A program made the position numbers and the translations under genes. Source: Lachnospiraceae bacterium AD3010 (GTDB lineage: Bacteria; Bacillota; Clostridia; Lachnospirales; Lachnospiraceae). Taken from it: 64,000 bases of DNA. Of the stretch, positions 7,303 to 16,205 are shown piece by piece. The stretch spans positions 1-64,000 of the forward strand of contig KK211387.1 of the NCBI GenBank assembly GCA_000622025.1, written 5' to 3'. The notes below the pieces were generated by a model, which saw only the letters and a program-made list of their open reading frames with translations, was not told where the DNA came from and did no database searches. The first letter of the stretch is position 1. Each line of letters begins with the position of its first letter.

Positions 7303-9690
7303 ATGGAATTTATACTTGGAGTTCTGATAGTTTTAAATAACTGTATAAAGATAGCGGATACCTTCAGTCTTTTGGAGATCTTTTCGGCAGTCGTGCTTTT
7401 AGTGTATCTGGTTCGTAGAAGCAGGGCTCTGAAAGGTGTTTTTTTATTGTCGGTATTGGCTGTAATTTACACCTGTCTCGTTCAGTTTATCACGGGTTTA
7501 CCTGTAGACCGGGAATCCGGAGTCTTTCTTCTAAAGTTTGTCCTGAATATCACTCTGGCGGTATATATAGCCGATAATTTCCGGAGATGGAAGCTATTAA
7601 AGCTTGCTTTCGGAGTGGCTCTCTGTCAGGCCGCCGAGACGGTTGTTGCTTTAGCCCTTCCCTCCTCTATACTCTGGGAGCACAGAAAATACGGTACGGG
7701 AATCGTGGTAAGCAGATTGAAGCTCCTCTACAGCGAGCCCTCATACCTGTCGTTCATCTCGGGGATCCTCATTGTGATCTTCATATACTGTCTGGTTTCA
7801 GAGAAATTCTCCTGGAAAGCTCTGGCAGGCACAGCGATCTGCCTTGGAGACATGCTTCTTTCCAACGGAATAGGCGGAATCATAACTATGATCATTGCAG
7901 TAGTGATAATGCTGATGATCTATGTCTCAGTTAACCGCGAAAGTATTCTCTATGATTCCCGGGGAAGGCTTGCCTGGTTTTTTATTGCCATCATTTCAAT
8001 CGCCTCTGTTGTTTTGATAATCATGCTGTCCATGTCCTTTGGTTTCAGGGGAATGTCGATACTCAGAGGGACGGATATGGGAATGACGCTTACGATACAA
8101 AAGCCGATTACCGGTTTCCTGGAGGTAATGGACAGCACAAGGGGGAGAGGCATCGGTATCGGACAGGTCTCCGAGGATAAATTCGGTCATCCGCTTGGAG
8201 TGAAGGGCGGTATTATCAATGCATACTTCCACATAATGATCGAAGGCGGAATACTGGGTATCATTCTTGTCACGTGTATAGTTTTCTATCTCTTTTCGCA
8301 GTGCCTCCTTTACGGAGAAGCGCTGTCCTTCGGGCTTCTGATCTACATTATCATCAGTCAGTTCACCAGGGGACGATTTGATGATCCGGTAAGCTGGATC
8401 GTTTATGGCCTGATAGTGGCGGAATGCGGCAGGTCAAAGGCCGGAAGGCGGGAGAGGGCTGCCGGAGACGCTGTGTACAAAAGCGATGAAACGGTGGTCG
8501 GGATCATAGGAGCCAAGGGCTTTCAGAATTACGGCGGCTTTGAGACCTTCGTGGACAAGCTCACGGAATATCACGCTGCGAATAAGAATATCCGCTATCT
8601 CGTAGCCTGCAAGGCCAACGGCCAGGGCGCTATGGATGAGACTCAGCTGAAGGGGACGGTAAGCATTAGTGACAGTGAGTTCAAGTATCACAACGCGATG
8701 TGCTTCAAGATCAGGGTACCCCAGATAGGAGCAGGACAGGCCATTCTTTACGATCTCCTTGCGGCAGCTTATTGTATAAAATACTTTAAGAAGCACAAAA
8801 CAGAAAAGCCCGTGCTCTATGTACTTACCTGTCGTATCGGACCCTTTATAAAGATAATAGCAGATATGATCCACGGGATGGGCGGGGTATATTATGTTAA
8901 CCCGGATGGGCACGAATGGAGAAGATCCGTCTGGAGTCCCTTTGTCAGAAGATACTGGAAGTATTCCGAAAGGCTGATGGTAAGATACGCAGATATGGTT
9001 GTCTGCGACAGCAAGAATATCGAGACCTATATCAACGCCACATATTGTGATTACGATCCAAAGACCACATATATCGCCTACGGGGCGGAATTTGAGGAAA
9101 GCCCGGCCTCCGCAGATGCAAAATATATGGAATGGTGCAGGGAACACGGGATCAGAGGTTCGTACTGGCTTATTGTAGGCAGGTTTGTTTCCGATAACAG
9201 CTTCGAGACCATGATAGGGGAATATATGAAGTGCGGAAGTGAACGTGATCTCGTTATCATCACCAATATAAACAAAAAATACCTGGATGAACTGGAGGAA
9301 GCACTCCATTTCAGCCGGGACAGACGTATAAACTTTGTGGGCACGGTCTATGATCAGGTGCTCTTAAAGAAGATCAGGGAGGAGGCCTTCGGGTATCTGC
9401 ACGGACATTCCGTAGGCGGCACGAATCCCAGTCTCCTGGAGGCTCTGGGAAGTACCAGGCTGAATCTTTTATTGGACGTGGGCTTCAATCACGAATGTGG
9501 TGAGGACGGAGCTCTGTACTGGACTAAGGAAAGCGGCAGCCTGTCATCACTTATCGATATGGCTGAGCAGCTCCCGGAAGAAAAGGTGGAGAAGTACTCC
9601 GCCCGGGCCAAGGAAAGGATAAGGGAGGCCTACAGCTGGCAGTACATCGCCGACAGATACGAGGAGCTGTTCAGCAGGCAGAAAAAATGA
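7303..9690 (+). CDS. fusion of a Wzy-like polymerase and a GT4 (DUF1972) glycosyltransferase
   Basis: This 795-residue protein has two halves. Residues 1 to about 375 form a polytopic membrane region with roughly ten hydrophobic segments and the pattern of O-antigen polymerases (YSEPSYLSF, GGIINAYFHIMIEGGILG). Residues from about 390 to the end form a soluble glycosyltransferase beginning VVGIIGAKGFQNYGGFETFVD, the DUF1972/Cps2T signature of GT4 rhamnosyltransferases, with the later GT4 motif GTNPSLLEALG. The linker (GRSKAGRRERAAGDA) is basic and polar. Polymerase and transferase are normally separate genes. A single polypeptide would place the GT domain on the cytoplasmic face. No frameshift is visible at the junction, so the fusion appears genuine. 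Confidence 0.85.
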   Translation: MEFILGVLIVLNNCIKIADTFSLLEIFSAVVLLVYLVRRSRALKGVFLLSVLAVIYTCLVQFITGLPVDRESGVFLLKFVLNITLAVYIADNFRRWKLLKLAFGVALCQAAETVVALALPSSILWEHRKYGTGIVVSRLKLLYSEPSYLSFISGILIVIFIYCLVSEKFSWKALAGTAICLGDMLLSNGIGGIITMIIAVVIMLMIYVSVNRESILYDSRGRLAWFFIAIISIASVVLIIMLSMSFGFRGMSILRGTDMGMTLTIQKPITGFLEVMDSTRGRGIGIGQVSEDKFGHPLGVKGGIINAYFHIMIEGGILGIILVTCIVFYLFSQCLLYGEALSFGLLIYIIISQFTRGRFDDPVSWIVYGLIVAECGRSKAGRRERAAGDAVYKSDETVVGIIGAKGFQNYGGFETFVDKLTEYHAANKNIRYLVACKANGQGAMDETQLKGTVSISDSEFKYHNAMCFKIRVPQIGAGQAILYDLLAAAYCIKYFKKHKTEKPVLYVLTCRIGPFIKIIADMIHGMGGVYYVNPDGHEWRRSVWSPFVRRYWKYSERLMVRYADMVVCDSKNIETYINATYCDYDPKTTYIAYGAEFEESPASADAKYMEWCREHGIRGSYWLIVGRFVSDNSFETMIGEYMKCGSERDLVIITNINKKYLDELEEALHFSRDRRINFVGTVYDQVLLKKIREEAFGYLHGHSVGGTNPSLLEALGSTRLNLLLDVGFNHECGEDGALYWTKESGSLSSLIDMAEQLPEEKVEKYSARAKERIREAYSWQYIADRYEELFSRQKK

Positions 9691-9696
9691 TATAAT
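9688..9696 (+). promoter_or_regulatory. extended -10 promoter element
   Basis: TGATATAAT is a perfect TG-N-TATAAT extended -10 box overlapping the stop codon of the fusion gene. No good -35 is seen, as is common for extended -10 promoters. Transcription would begin at about 9703, at the start of the structured leader. Confidence 0.45.
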
Positions 9697-9699
9697 ATA

Positions 9700-9816
9700 A
9701 TGTCGTTCTACTGACAACCACAGCCGTGCGGCGGGCAACCGATCCGCAGGCTGATACGACCGGACCCAAAACCCCTGCTCGTCGGCAGGAACGCGGCAGG
9801 TGAGGATCTGCGACAT
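9700..9816 (+). ncRNA. candidate structured leader RNA upstream of the Wzz-like gene
   Basis: Nested pairings can be read directly. ATGTCG (9700-9705) pairs with CGACAT (9811-9816). GCCGTG (9723-9728) pairs with CGCGGC (9792-9797). CCTGC (9774-9778) pairs with GCAGG (9785-9789) around a 6-nt loop, and GCGG (9728-9731) may pair with CCGC (9744-9747). The region is GC-richer than the neighbouring intergenic DNA. I could not match it to the TPP, FMN, SAM, cobalamin, glycine, ZTP or c-di-GMP riboswitch consensuses. It may be a new regulatory RNA or a LoaP-responsive leader. The rest of the gap to 10001 holds REP repeats. Confidence 0.45.
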
Positions 9817-9907
9817 AGCTTAATTCAAACCAATGGACGTGTATTTTTAAAAAGAGAATGCAGGCCCGATGGTGAAGCTATGTCTGTATGATCCTGATCA
9901 GACTCCA

Positions 9908-9973
9908 GTCATCCTGAGCGAAGCGAAGGATCTTCTGACTTCATCTGTCATCCTGAGCGAAGCGAAGGATCTT
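9908..9973. repeat. two direct REP-like units
   Basis: GTCATCCTGAGCGAAGCGAA begins at 9908 and again at 9947, each followed by GGATCTT. If the frame upstream of the Wzz-like gene is read through, both give VILSEAKDL, a common translation artefact of this repeat family. They therefore argue against a start upstream of 10001. Confidence 0.75.
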
Positions 9974-10000
9974 ACAAACGAAAGGAAACACACAACAAAA

Positions 10001-11476
10001 ATGGAAAAAGAACTATACCTTGAAGAAGACGAAGCGGTTATCGACCTTGGAGACATGGCGGCCTATCTCCTGCACCGCTGGAAGATAATACTAATAAGCT
10101 CGCTAATTCTTATGATCCTGGTTGGAGGATATATGTCCTACAAGGAATGGAAGGGCATACAGAATAAGTATCAGGATAATACATATAAATCAATGACAAG
10201 CGGGATGACTGAGGAACAGATAGAGACAGTTGACCAGTTCTTCAACCGCTATCTGACCTACAAGCAGAGAATAGCAAATAACCAGCAGTATATAGACAGC
10301 AGTATCAAAATGAAACTGGATTCTGCCAATGTTTCGATGAGTACAAGGGAATACCTGATAAAGACGGATGCACAGCAGGTTCTTCTGTCATTTTCTGAGG
10401 CGGCACTTGACTTCGATGATTATAAAAGGATGGCGGAGATAATAGGTACAGAGGCCGATCCCAGATACGTGGGAGAGCTGGTAAGTGTGGATAATACCAC
10501 TCAGCAGGATGCTTATGATATAGATACCGACAAGGTTGGGGATGTGATAAACGGCAGTATATCGAATGACTATAACGGAATACTGACACTCAGAGTTATC
10601 TACGACAAGAAGGATATCTGCGAGAAGCTCACGGGTGTCGCGGACGATGCAATAATGACCCATTATCAGAAGCTGAAGGATGCGGGAGTCGGGCTGGAAA
10701 TAAAGGAGCTAACAAATACATATACCGAAAGAGTAGATAATGATCTTTTTGATTACCAGCAGTCCATGATAGAAGCCGGGGCAAGTATGGTTTCCGATTA
10801 TTACGCATTCCAGACAGAGACAAAAAAGTCTCTGGACGAAAAAGAGATCGCGCTCTTTCAGTATCAGATAGACAAAAAGGAAGAAGTAAAGGCCAGGGTT
10901 AACTGGAAAAAGTGGGTGGCTATCGGCTTCGGCGCCGGATTCGTACTGGCTTGCGTATATCTCCTTATCAGTTACCTTATGATCCCGGCCATAAAAACCG
11001 CAGATGATGCAAGACGCCTCACAAGATCTGACAGCCTCGGGATGATAGCTCAGCCTCCAAAGGCCAGAGTCTCAGTATTCAAATTGATCCATGACATAGC
11101 GAACCGGATGGAATTTCACGGTGTGCTGCAAATAGATGACAGTGAGGCCGTGTCCATCATCTCTGAAAGGATACGTAAGATCACCGGGAATAGGAACATA
11201 GACAGTATCACCCTTATAGCCGATTCTGTTGACGAATATTCAAATGATATACGCGAAAGATGCCTTGCCGCCTTGAAGGATAGGGGACTCAGTGTAATAC
11301 CGGGTAATCCCTCTGTATCCGTGACAGACATAAAGTCACTTCAGGAAACAAAGGGAGCGGTACTTATGCTTACTACCAAGAAAAGTCTTCCGGAAAGCAT
11401 AAAGAGGAATATTTCCATCTGCACAGAAAGCAATGTGCCCGTCATCGCCTACTTCATCGTCCGTCCGCAGAGCTGA
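10001..11476 (+). CDS. Wzz-like chain-length determinant / tyrosine-kinase-modulator family protein
   Basis: From ATG 10001 the protein is 491 residues: an acidic N-terminus (MEKELYLEEDEAVIDLGDMA), a first TM helix (about 27-47, WKIILISSLILMILVGG), a long extracytoplasmic helical region, a second TM (about 306-327) and a cytoplasmic tail. This is the Wzz/PCP layout that sets polymer length. The tail (about 350-491) looks like a BY-kinase fold but has no Walker A motif, so it is probably a non-catalytic regulatory domain. An in-frame ATG at 9869 is rejected because it would translate two REP units. The TGA stop (11474-11476) lies in the next REP element. Confidence 0.75.
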   Translation: MEKELYLEEDEAVIDLGDMAAYLLHRWKIILISSLILMILVGGYMSYKEWKGIQNKYQDNTYKSMTSGMTEEQIETVDQFFNRYLTYKQRIANNQQYIDSSIKMKLDSANVSMSTREYLIKTDAQQVLLSFSEAALDFDDYKRMAEIIGTEADPRYVGELVSVDNTTQQDAYDIDTDKVGDVINGSISNDYNGILTLRVIYDKKDICEKLTGVADDAIMTHYQKLKDAGVGLEIKELTNTYTERVDNDLFDYQQSMIEAGASMVSDYYAFQTETKKSLDEKEIALFQYQIDKKEEVKARVNWKKWVAIGFGAGFVLACVYLLISYLMIPAIKTADDARRLTRSDSLGMIAQPPKARVSVFKLIHDIANRMEFHGVLQIDDSEAVSIISERIRKITGNRNIDSITLIADSVDEYSNDIRERCLAALKDRGLSVIPGNPSVSVTDIKSLQETKGAVLMLTTKKSLPESIKRNISICTESNVPVIAYFIVRPQS

Positions 11477-11538
11477 GCGAAGCGAAGGATTTTCCCACCG
11501 GAGGAAAGATTCTTCGGGCTTCGCCCTCAGAATGACAG
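11474..11538. repeat. REP-like palindromes, opposite orientations
   Basis: TGAGCGAAGCGAAGGAT at 11474 is followed by the inverted form AAGATTCTTCGGGCTTCGCC at 11505-11524 and TCAGAATGACAGG. Together with the units at 6.6 and 9.9 kb, they bracket loaP, the Wzy-GT fusion and the Wzz-like gene. The two opposing units could form a hairpin that terminates or stabilises the upstream transcript. Confidence 0.7.
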
Positions 11539-11589
11539 GATGGAAGCCATAAGAATGACAGGATGGAAAGAGAAAGGAGGGGTCACGAG

Positions 11590-13176
11590 GTGAAAGTATT
11601 TAATACTACAGCGGTATGCATACCTTCAAAGCATTATATGGTTGACCTTTCCGAGAGAGTAAAAGAGATTAAGAAACTGGTGGATGCCGGTGAATATTTT
11701 TCGATAAACCGGGCCAGGCAATATGGGAAGACCACTACACTGACGGCTTTGGAAGGGTTTATTAAACCTATATATGATATATTAAGCCTGGATTTTCAAG
11801 GGATCAGTAATGCCGGCTTCAAAACAGAAGAAGCTTTTGTTAAAGCATTTTCAAGAAATGTGATTAAAAAGGCAACAATAGCAAATATCCCGGCAGATAT
11901 TGTCAAAGTTCTTAAAGAGTATATCAGTAGAAAAGAAGATAAAGCGGTTCTTGACGAACTGTTCACGACACTTAATGATTGGTGCGATGAAGCAGACAAG
12001 CCGATTGTAATGATCATTGATGAGGTGGATAGCGCTACAAATAATCAGGTGTTTCTTGATTTTTTGGCTCAGTTAAGACTCCAGTATCTGGAGAGAGAAA
12101 AAAACAGTAACTATAAAACCTTCCAATCTGTCATTTTAGCAGGTGTAACAGATGTAAAGCACTTAAAAGCCAAAATCCGTGATAATGATGATTCAAAGGA
12201 AAACAGTCCATGGAACATTGCGGCAGACTTTACAGTAGATATGAGCCTGTCGGAAGATGGCATCAAAGGGATGCTCAATGAATACGAGGCTGATCACCAC
12301 ACAGGCATGGATACAACAGCAATTGCAAAGCAGATCCATGACTATACAAACGGTTATCCGTTCCTGGTGAGCCGAATCTGCCAGCTTATTGATGATGATG
12401 TGAGTCAGGTTATGAGTTCTGAAGATGCTTGGTCGGTAACCGGCATAGATGAAGCTGTAAAGATGGTTCTTTCTGAAAATAATACACTTTTCCAGTCCCT
12501 GACAAAAAACCTGAATAACCTTCCTGATCTCAGGGCATCAATAAGAAGCATTCTGATGGAGGGAACAAAACTGACATGGAATGCCCAGCAGGATTCCATA
12601 ATTAAGATGCAGATGTATGGTCTGATCAGGAAAGAGAATAATACAGTCAGAGTATCGAATCGGATATTCGAGACTATGCTTTACAACCTGTTCCTATCCG
12701 ATGAGGAACTCAAGCAGAATGCATTCTCAAGAGAAGGCGAGTTCGCGAAGAACAGATTCATTACAGACGGCAGGCTGAATATGAGACTGATTCTTGAAGG
12801 TTTCAAGGATACATATACCCGGATATACGGATCTCTTGTGGACAGATTCAAGGAAAAGGACGGAAGGGAACTGTTCCTGCTGTACCTAAAGCCGATCATC
12901 AATGGTACCGGGAATTATTATATAGAGTCACAGACAAGAGACCAGACGAGAACAGATGTGATCGTGGACTACCTGGGACAGCAGTATATCATAGAGCTTA
13001 AGATCTGGCGTGGAGCCAGATACAATGAAGAAGGAGAAAAGCAGATCAGTGAGTACCTTGACTATTATGGGCTGATGACCGGTTATATGCTAAGCTTCAA
13101 CTTTAATAAGAAAAAGGAAACAGGCATAAAGAGAGTTGAGATTGGAGACAAGGTACTGTTTGAGTGTACTGTGTAG
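11590..13176 (+). CDS. AAA-like ATPase/PD-(D/E)XK nuclease fusion
   Basis: The GTG at 11590 is the best start: AAAGGAGGGG ends about 7 nt before it and the product begins MKVFNTTAVCIPSKHYMVDL, as in this family. An in-frame ATG at 11563 lies upstream of that site and adds a non-conserved MERERRGHE. The 528-residue product has Walker A-like ARQYGKTTTL near 44-53 and Walker B VMIIDEVDSA near 140. Its C-terminal domain has TDVIVDYLGQQYIIELKIW (D...ELK), a PD-(D/E)XK core. It sits between the Wzz-like gene and manC and probably has nothing to do with glycan synthesis. Function unknown. Confidence 0.85.
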   Translation: MKVFNTTAVCIPSKHYMVDLSERVKEIKKLVDAGEYFSINRARQYGKTTTLTALEGFIKPIYDILSLDFQGISNAGFKTEEAFVKAFSRNVIKKATIANIPADIVKVLKEYISRKEDKAVLDELFTTLNDWCDEADKPIVMIIDEVDSATNNQVFLDFLAQLRLQYLEREKNSNYKTFQSVILAGVTDVKHLKAKIRDNDDSKENSPWNIAADFTVDMSLSEDGIKGMLNEYEADHHTGMDTTAIAKQIHDYTNGYPFLVSRICQLIDDDVSQVMSSEDAWSVTGIDEAVKMVLSENNTLFQSLTKNLNNLPDLRASIRSILMEGTKLTWNAQQDSIIKMQMYGLIRKENNTVRVSNRIFETMLYNLFLSDEELKQNAFSREGEFAKNRFITDGRLNMRLILEGFKDTYTRIYGSLVDRFKEKDGRELFLLYLKPIINGTGNYYIESQTRDQTRTDVIVDYLGQQYIIELKIWRGARYNEEGEKQISEYLDYYGLMTGYMLSFNFNKKKETGIKRVEIGDKVLFECTV

Positions 13177-13243
13177 AATAACAGAAGGCCTGAGGTGGTT
13201 TTGTGAGTGGTATAAGGGGTATAGTCATTGAGGGTAAAAGGTA

Positions 13244-14569
13244 ATGAACATAATTCTATTATCCGGTGGCAGCGGAAAGAGGCTGTGGCCGTTATCAAAT
13301 GATGTAAGAAGTAAACAGTTTCTGAAGATATTTTCTGTCCCGGGGTCAGCAAATAAAGAGTCGATGGCGCAGCGGATGTACAGGATGATAAAAGAGGCAT
13401 CACCCTCAGCTACTGTTACCATTGCCACATCCGAATCCCAGATCCCACAGATCAGGAATCAGCTTGGGGATGATGTAGGTATTTCAATTGAGCCTTGCAG
13501 AAGGGATACATTTCCGGCCATAGCTTTAGCAGTAAGCTATTTACACGATATCCAGAAGATTGAGGATTCAGAGCCGGTTATTGTATGTCCGGTAGATCCA
13601 TACGTCGAGGCTGACTATTTCAATACCCTTCGTTTTATGTGCGAGAATGTGGATAAGGCAAATATAACACTTATGGGTATTGAGCCTACTTATCCCAGCG
13701 CAAAGTACGGATACATTATACCAAAGAGTAAAGATCAAATATCCGCAGTTGATTCTTTTAAGGAAAAACCGGACGAAATCCTTGCTAAAAAGTATATGTC
13801 AGAAGGTGCGCTATGGAACGGTGGAGTGTTTGCCTTTAAGCTTTCATATATGCTCGAGAAAAGCCGGGAATTGCTGGGAACATCTGATTTTCATAAGTTG
13901 TATAAATCATATGGATCTCTGGATAAGATCAGCCTTGATTACGCTGTTGTAGAAAAAGAGTCAAGCATAAATGTCATTCGCTTCTCAGGTCAATGGAAAG
14001 ACCTCGGAACCTGGAATACTCTCACGGAAGCTATGGAACAGAAGGTTAGCGGAAAGGTAAACGCCGACAAATGTTCCAACACGCACGTGATCAATGAGCT
14101 TGAGATCCCAATGGTTGTGCTGGGTGTAAATAATGCTGTTGTTGCAGCAACCCCTGATGGAATACTGGTATCGGATAAGCATCAGAGCAGCTATCTGAAA
14201 GAATACGTTTCGGACAGCAGACCGATGTATGAGAGACGGGGATGGGGTGAATACAGAGTTTTAGACTACAAGATCCATAAGGATGAGAGCAACAGTCTGG
14301 TAAAAGAGCTGGTGATCAATGAGGGCAAGCATCTATCCTATCAAAGGCATAGTAAGCGAACAGAAATATGGACATTCACAGAAGGCTTCGGAGTGCTTGT
14401 TATTGATGATAAACGCCGGGAAGTCAGCGTTGGTGATACGGTAATGATAGCTGCGGGTCAAAAACACGGAGTAAAGGCAGTTAAAGGGAATCTTCATATT
14501 ATTGAGGTACAGATAGGCTCAGAGCTTGTTGAGGAAGATATAGAGAGGTATGAGTTTGATTGGGAGTAG
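13244..14569 (+). CDS. manC: mannose-1-phosphate guanylyltransferase / mannose-6-phosphate isomerase
   Basis: A 441-residue protein with the nucleotidyltransferase signature LLSGGSGKRLWPLSN (residues 5-19), then KQFLKI and FKEKPD. The C-terminal cupin (about 330-441) contains WGEYRVLD, QRHSKRTEIW and AGQKHGVKA, as in type II phosphomannose isomerases. It makes GDP-mannose from mannose-1-phosphate in the cytoplasm, feeding mannose or GDP-derived deoxysugars to the polymer. The order of domains and the length match ManC/CpsB. AAAAGGTA lies just before the ATG. Confidence 0.9.
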   Translation: MNIILLSGGSGKRLWPLSNDVRSKQFLKIFSVPGSANKESMAQRMYRMIKEASPSATVTIATSESQIPQIRNQLGDDVGISIEPCRRDTFPAIALAVSYLHDIQKIEDSEPVIVCPVDPYVEADYFNTLRFMCENVDKANITLMGIEPTYPSAKYGYIIPKSKDQISAVDSFKEKPDEILAKKYMSEGALWNGGVFAFKLSYMLEKSRELLGTSDFHKLYKSYGSLDKISLDYAVVEKESSINVIRFSGQWKDLGTWNTLTEAMEQKVSGKVNADKCSNTHVINELEIPMVVLGVNNAVVAATPDGILVSDKHQSSYLKEYVSDSRPMYERRGWGEYRVLDYKIHKDESNSLVKELVINEGKHLSYQRHSKRTEIWTFTEGFGVLVIDDKRREVSVGDTVMIAAGQKHGVKAVKGNLHIIEVQIGSELVEEDIERYEFDWE

Positions 14570-14632
14570 TTTATACTCGATGGAAGTGTACGTATCATAT
14601 TATGTTTATTCCGAAATATTGGAGATTAATGT

Positions 14633-15361
14633 ATGATCTGGTCTGAGTTGGTTGATCGTTATAAGATATTTAGAAAATTTAGAGCAATTTTTCTGGACCT
14701 AAAGAAGGAATATAAAAAAAGGATAAAAGAAGAACAAAGAAAGATTAGGCGTCATCCTCTTGAGAAGCCATTTGTTGTAGCGGTTGAGGCCACAGGATTA
14801 TTAGGCCTGGTTCTATATATTCTCGGTTATTTAATTGGAAGACCTATTTTCGTTATCATTGGTTTTGTATTACTCATTTTATGTATAATTCTGGCACAGA
14901 TTGATATTATTGTTTTTACATGCGGTATACTGAAGGGCATATGGATAGGCGATGATGATAAGAATGGTGAATCCAAAGATCTATTAAATGGACAGGATAT
15001 AAATGTCTATGATTACATGGAAATAATGAGACAGCAAATCAGAAGAAAAAACCTGAAGGATGCGGCACAAAAGCACGGATTAGATGATGAATATGAGGTA
15101 TTATTTATAATCAAGCACACACCACCGATTCATCCGCTGTTAAGGGTTTTGGAAACATTAATAGTTGTTATTGGAACAGTAGCCATGATAAATTTTATTC
15201 CCTGTTATAAGTTGGAGTATGGGCTACCAGTGTTGTGGATTATGGTTATTATGAACCTTGTTTTTAGCAAGTCTGTTGACAGCGTAATAAGGTTCTTGGG
15301 GAATGGGTATTGTTATAAAGGTTTTTTGGACTATGGTATAAATAATTTGGGTTTTTGTTGA
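14633..15361 (+). CDS. hypothetical four-TM membrane protein
   Basis: The 242-residue product has a basic, coiled N-terminus (about 10-45), a TM pair near 48-100 (TGLLGLVLYILGYLIG, FVIIGFVLLILCIILAQ), a central soluble segment of about 85 residues and another TM pair near 180-220. I recognise no family. It is co-directional in the polysaccharide operon between manC and the GT26 gene; a role in assembly is only contextual. The ATG is preceded by TTGGAGAT. Confidence 0.6.
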   Translation: MIWSELVDRYKIFRKFRAIFLDLKKEYKKRIKEEQRKIRRHPLEKPFVVAVEATGLLGLVLYILGYLIGRPIFVIIGFVLLILCIILAQIDIIVFTCGILKGIWIGDDDKNGESKDLLNGQDINVYDYMEIMRQQIRRKNLKDAAQKHGLDDEYEVLFIIKHTPPIHPLLRVLETLIVVIGTVAMINFIPCYKLEYGLPVLWIMVIMNLVFSKSVDSVIRFLGNGYCYKGFLDYGINNLGFC

Positions 15362-15433
15362 GGAAAATATAGAACGGTTTGAATAATTATCATATATAAA
15401 ACAAACGGGATATTTAACACAGGTTTTTGACTT

Positions 15434-16201
15434 ATGGCACGAATACAGTTCATGAATACAGAGATAGATAATATAACGATGGATGAGGCGTTAGATAGAA
15501 TAGAGATTCTTATCTCTCAAAACAATAGTTCATTTGTGGTAACGCCTAATGTTGATCATATTATTAAGCTAGAAACTGGAACGGAGCTACGAAAAATATA
15601 TAAGAATGCGGATTTAATCCTATGCGATGGCAAACCGTTGATATGGATATCAAAATGGTATGGTACTCCAATAAAAGAAAAAATATCAGGTTCAGATCTC
15701 TTTCCAAGATTATGCGAAAGAGCTGCTAAAAATGGATATAAAATGTTTTTTTTGGGAGCAGCAGAAGGGGTGGCTGATAAAGCAGCAGAACGGCTCAAAA
15801 AAAGATATGAAGGACTTCAAATAGTAGGGACATATTCCCCACCAAAGGGCTTTGAAAACAATCCAGATGAAATGTCTAGAATTAAAACTATTATTAAATC
15901 TACAAGCCCTCATATTTTGATAGTTGCACTTGGATGTCCTAAACAAGAAAATTTTATTTATACCAATAGGATAGAATTAGGCGTGCCTATCAGTCTTGGA
16001 CTTGGAGCAAGTTTAGATTTTGAAGCTGGAGTGCTCAAAAGAGCCCCTAAATGGATGGCTAATCATGGCTTGGAATGGATATACAGAATAATACAGGAAC
16101 CGGGAAGAATGACCAAGAGATATTTGGTAGACGATTGGAAAATCGTGAGGTTGGTATTTAAGTATAGACCACGAAGAAAAAAAGGCGAAAACCAGATATA
16201 G
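15434..16201 (+). CDS. WecG/TagA/CpsF family glycosyltransferase (GT26)
   Basis: The 255-residue protein contains the GT26 hallmarks VVTPNVDHI, LILCDGKPLIWISKW, KISGSDLFPRL, FFLGAAEGVADKAAERL, LIVALGCPKQE and LGLGASLDFEAG...RAPKWM. Enzymes of this family transfer ManNAc, ManNAcA or glucose to lipid-linked acceptors at the membrane, often as the second sugar. The C-terminal EWIYRIIQEPGRMTKRYL is also typical. From here to about 22.7 kb the genes are visibly AT-richer than those at 4-13 kb, suggesting separate acquisition. Confidence 0.9.
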   Translation: MARIQFMNTEIDNITMDEALDRIEILISQNNSSFVVTPNVDHIIKLETGTELRKIYKNADLILCDGKPLIWISKWYGTPIKEKISGSDLFPRLCERAAKNGYKMFFLGAAEGVADKAAERLKKRYEGLQIVGTYSPPKGFENNPDEMSRIKTIIKSTSPHILIVALGCPKQENFIYTNRIELGVPISLGLGASLDFEAGVLKRAPKWMANHGLEWIYRIIQEPGRMTKRYLVDDWKIVRLVFKYRPRRKKGENQI

Positions 16202-16205
16202 TATC

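Noticed and set aside
9700-9816. Known riboswitch (c-di-GMP, ZTP, TPP, FMN, SAM)
   Set aside because: None of the conserved core strings of these classes is present; only the stem pairing is supported.
9869-10000. Upstream ATG for the Wzz-like gene
   Set aside because: The added 44 residues translate two REP units (VILSEAKDL twice) and are not protein-like; ATG 10001 gives the normal Wzz start.
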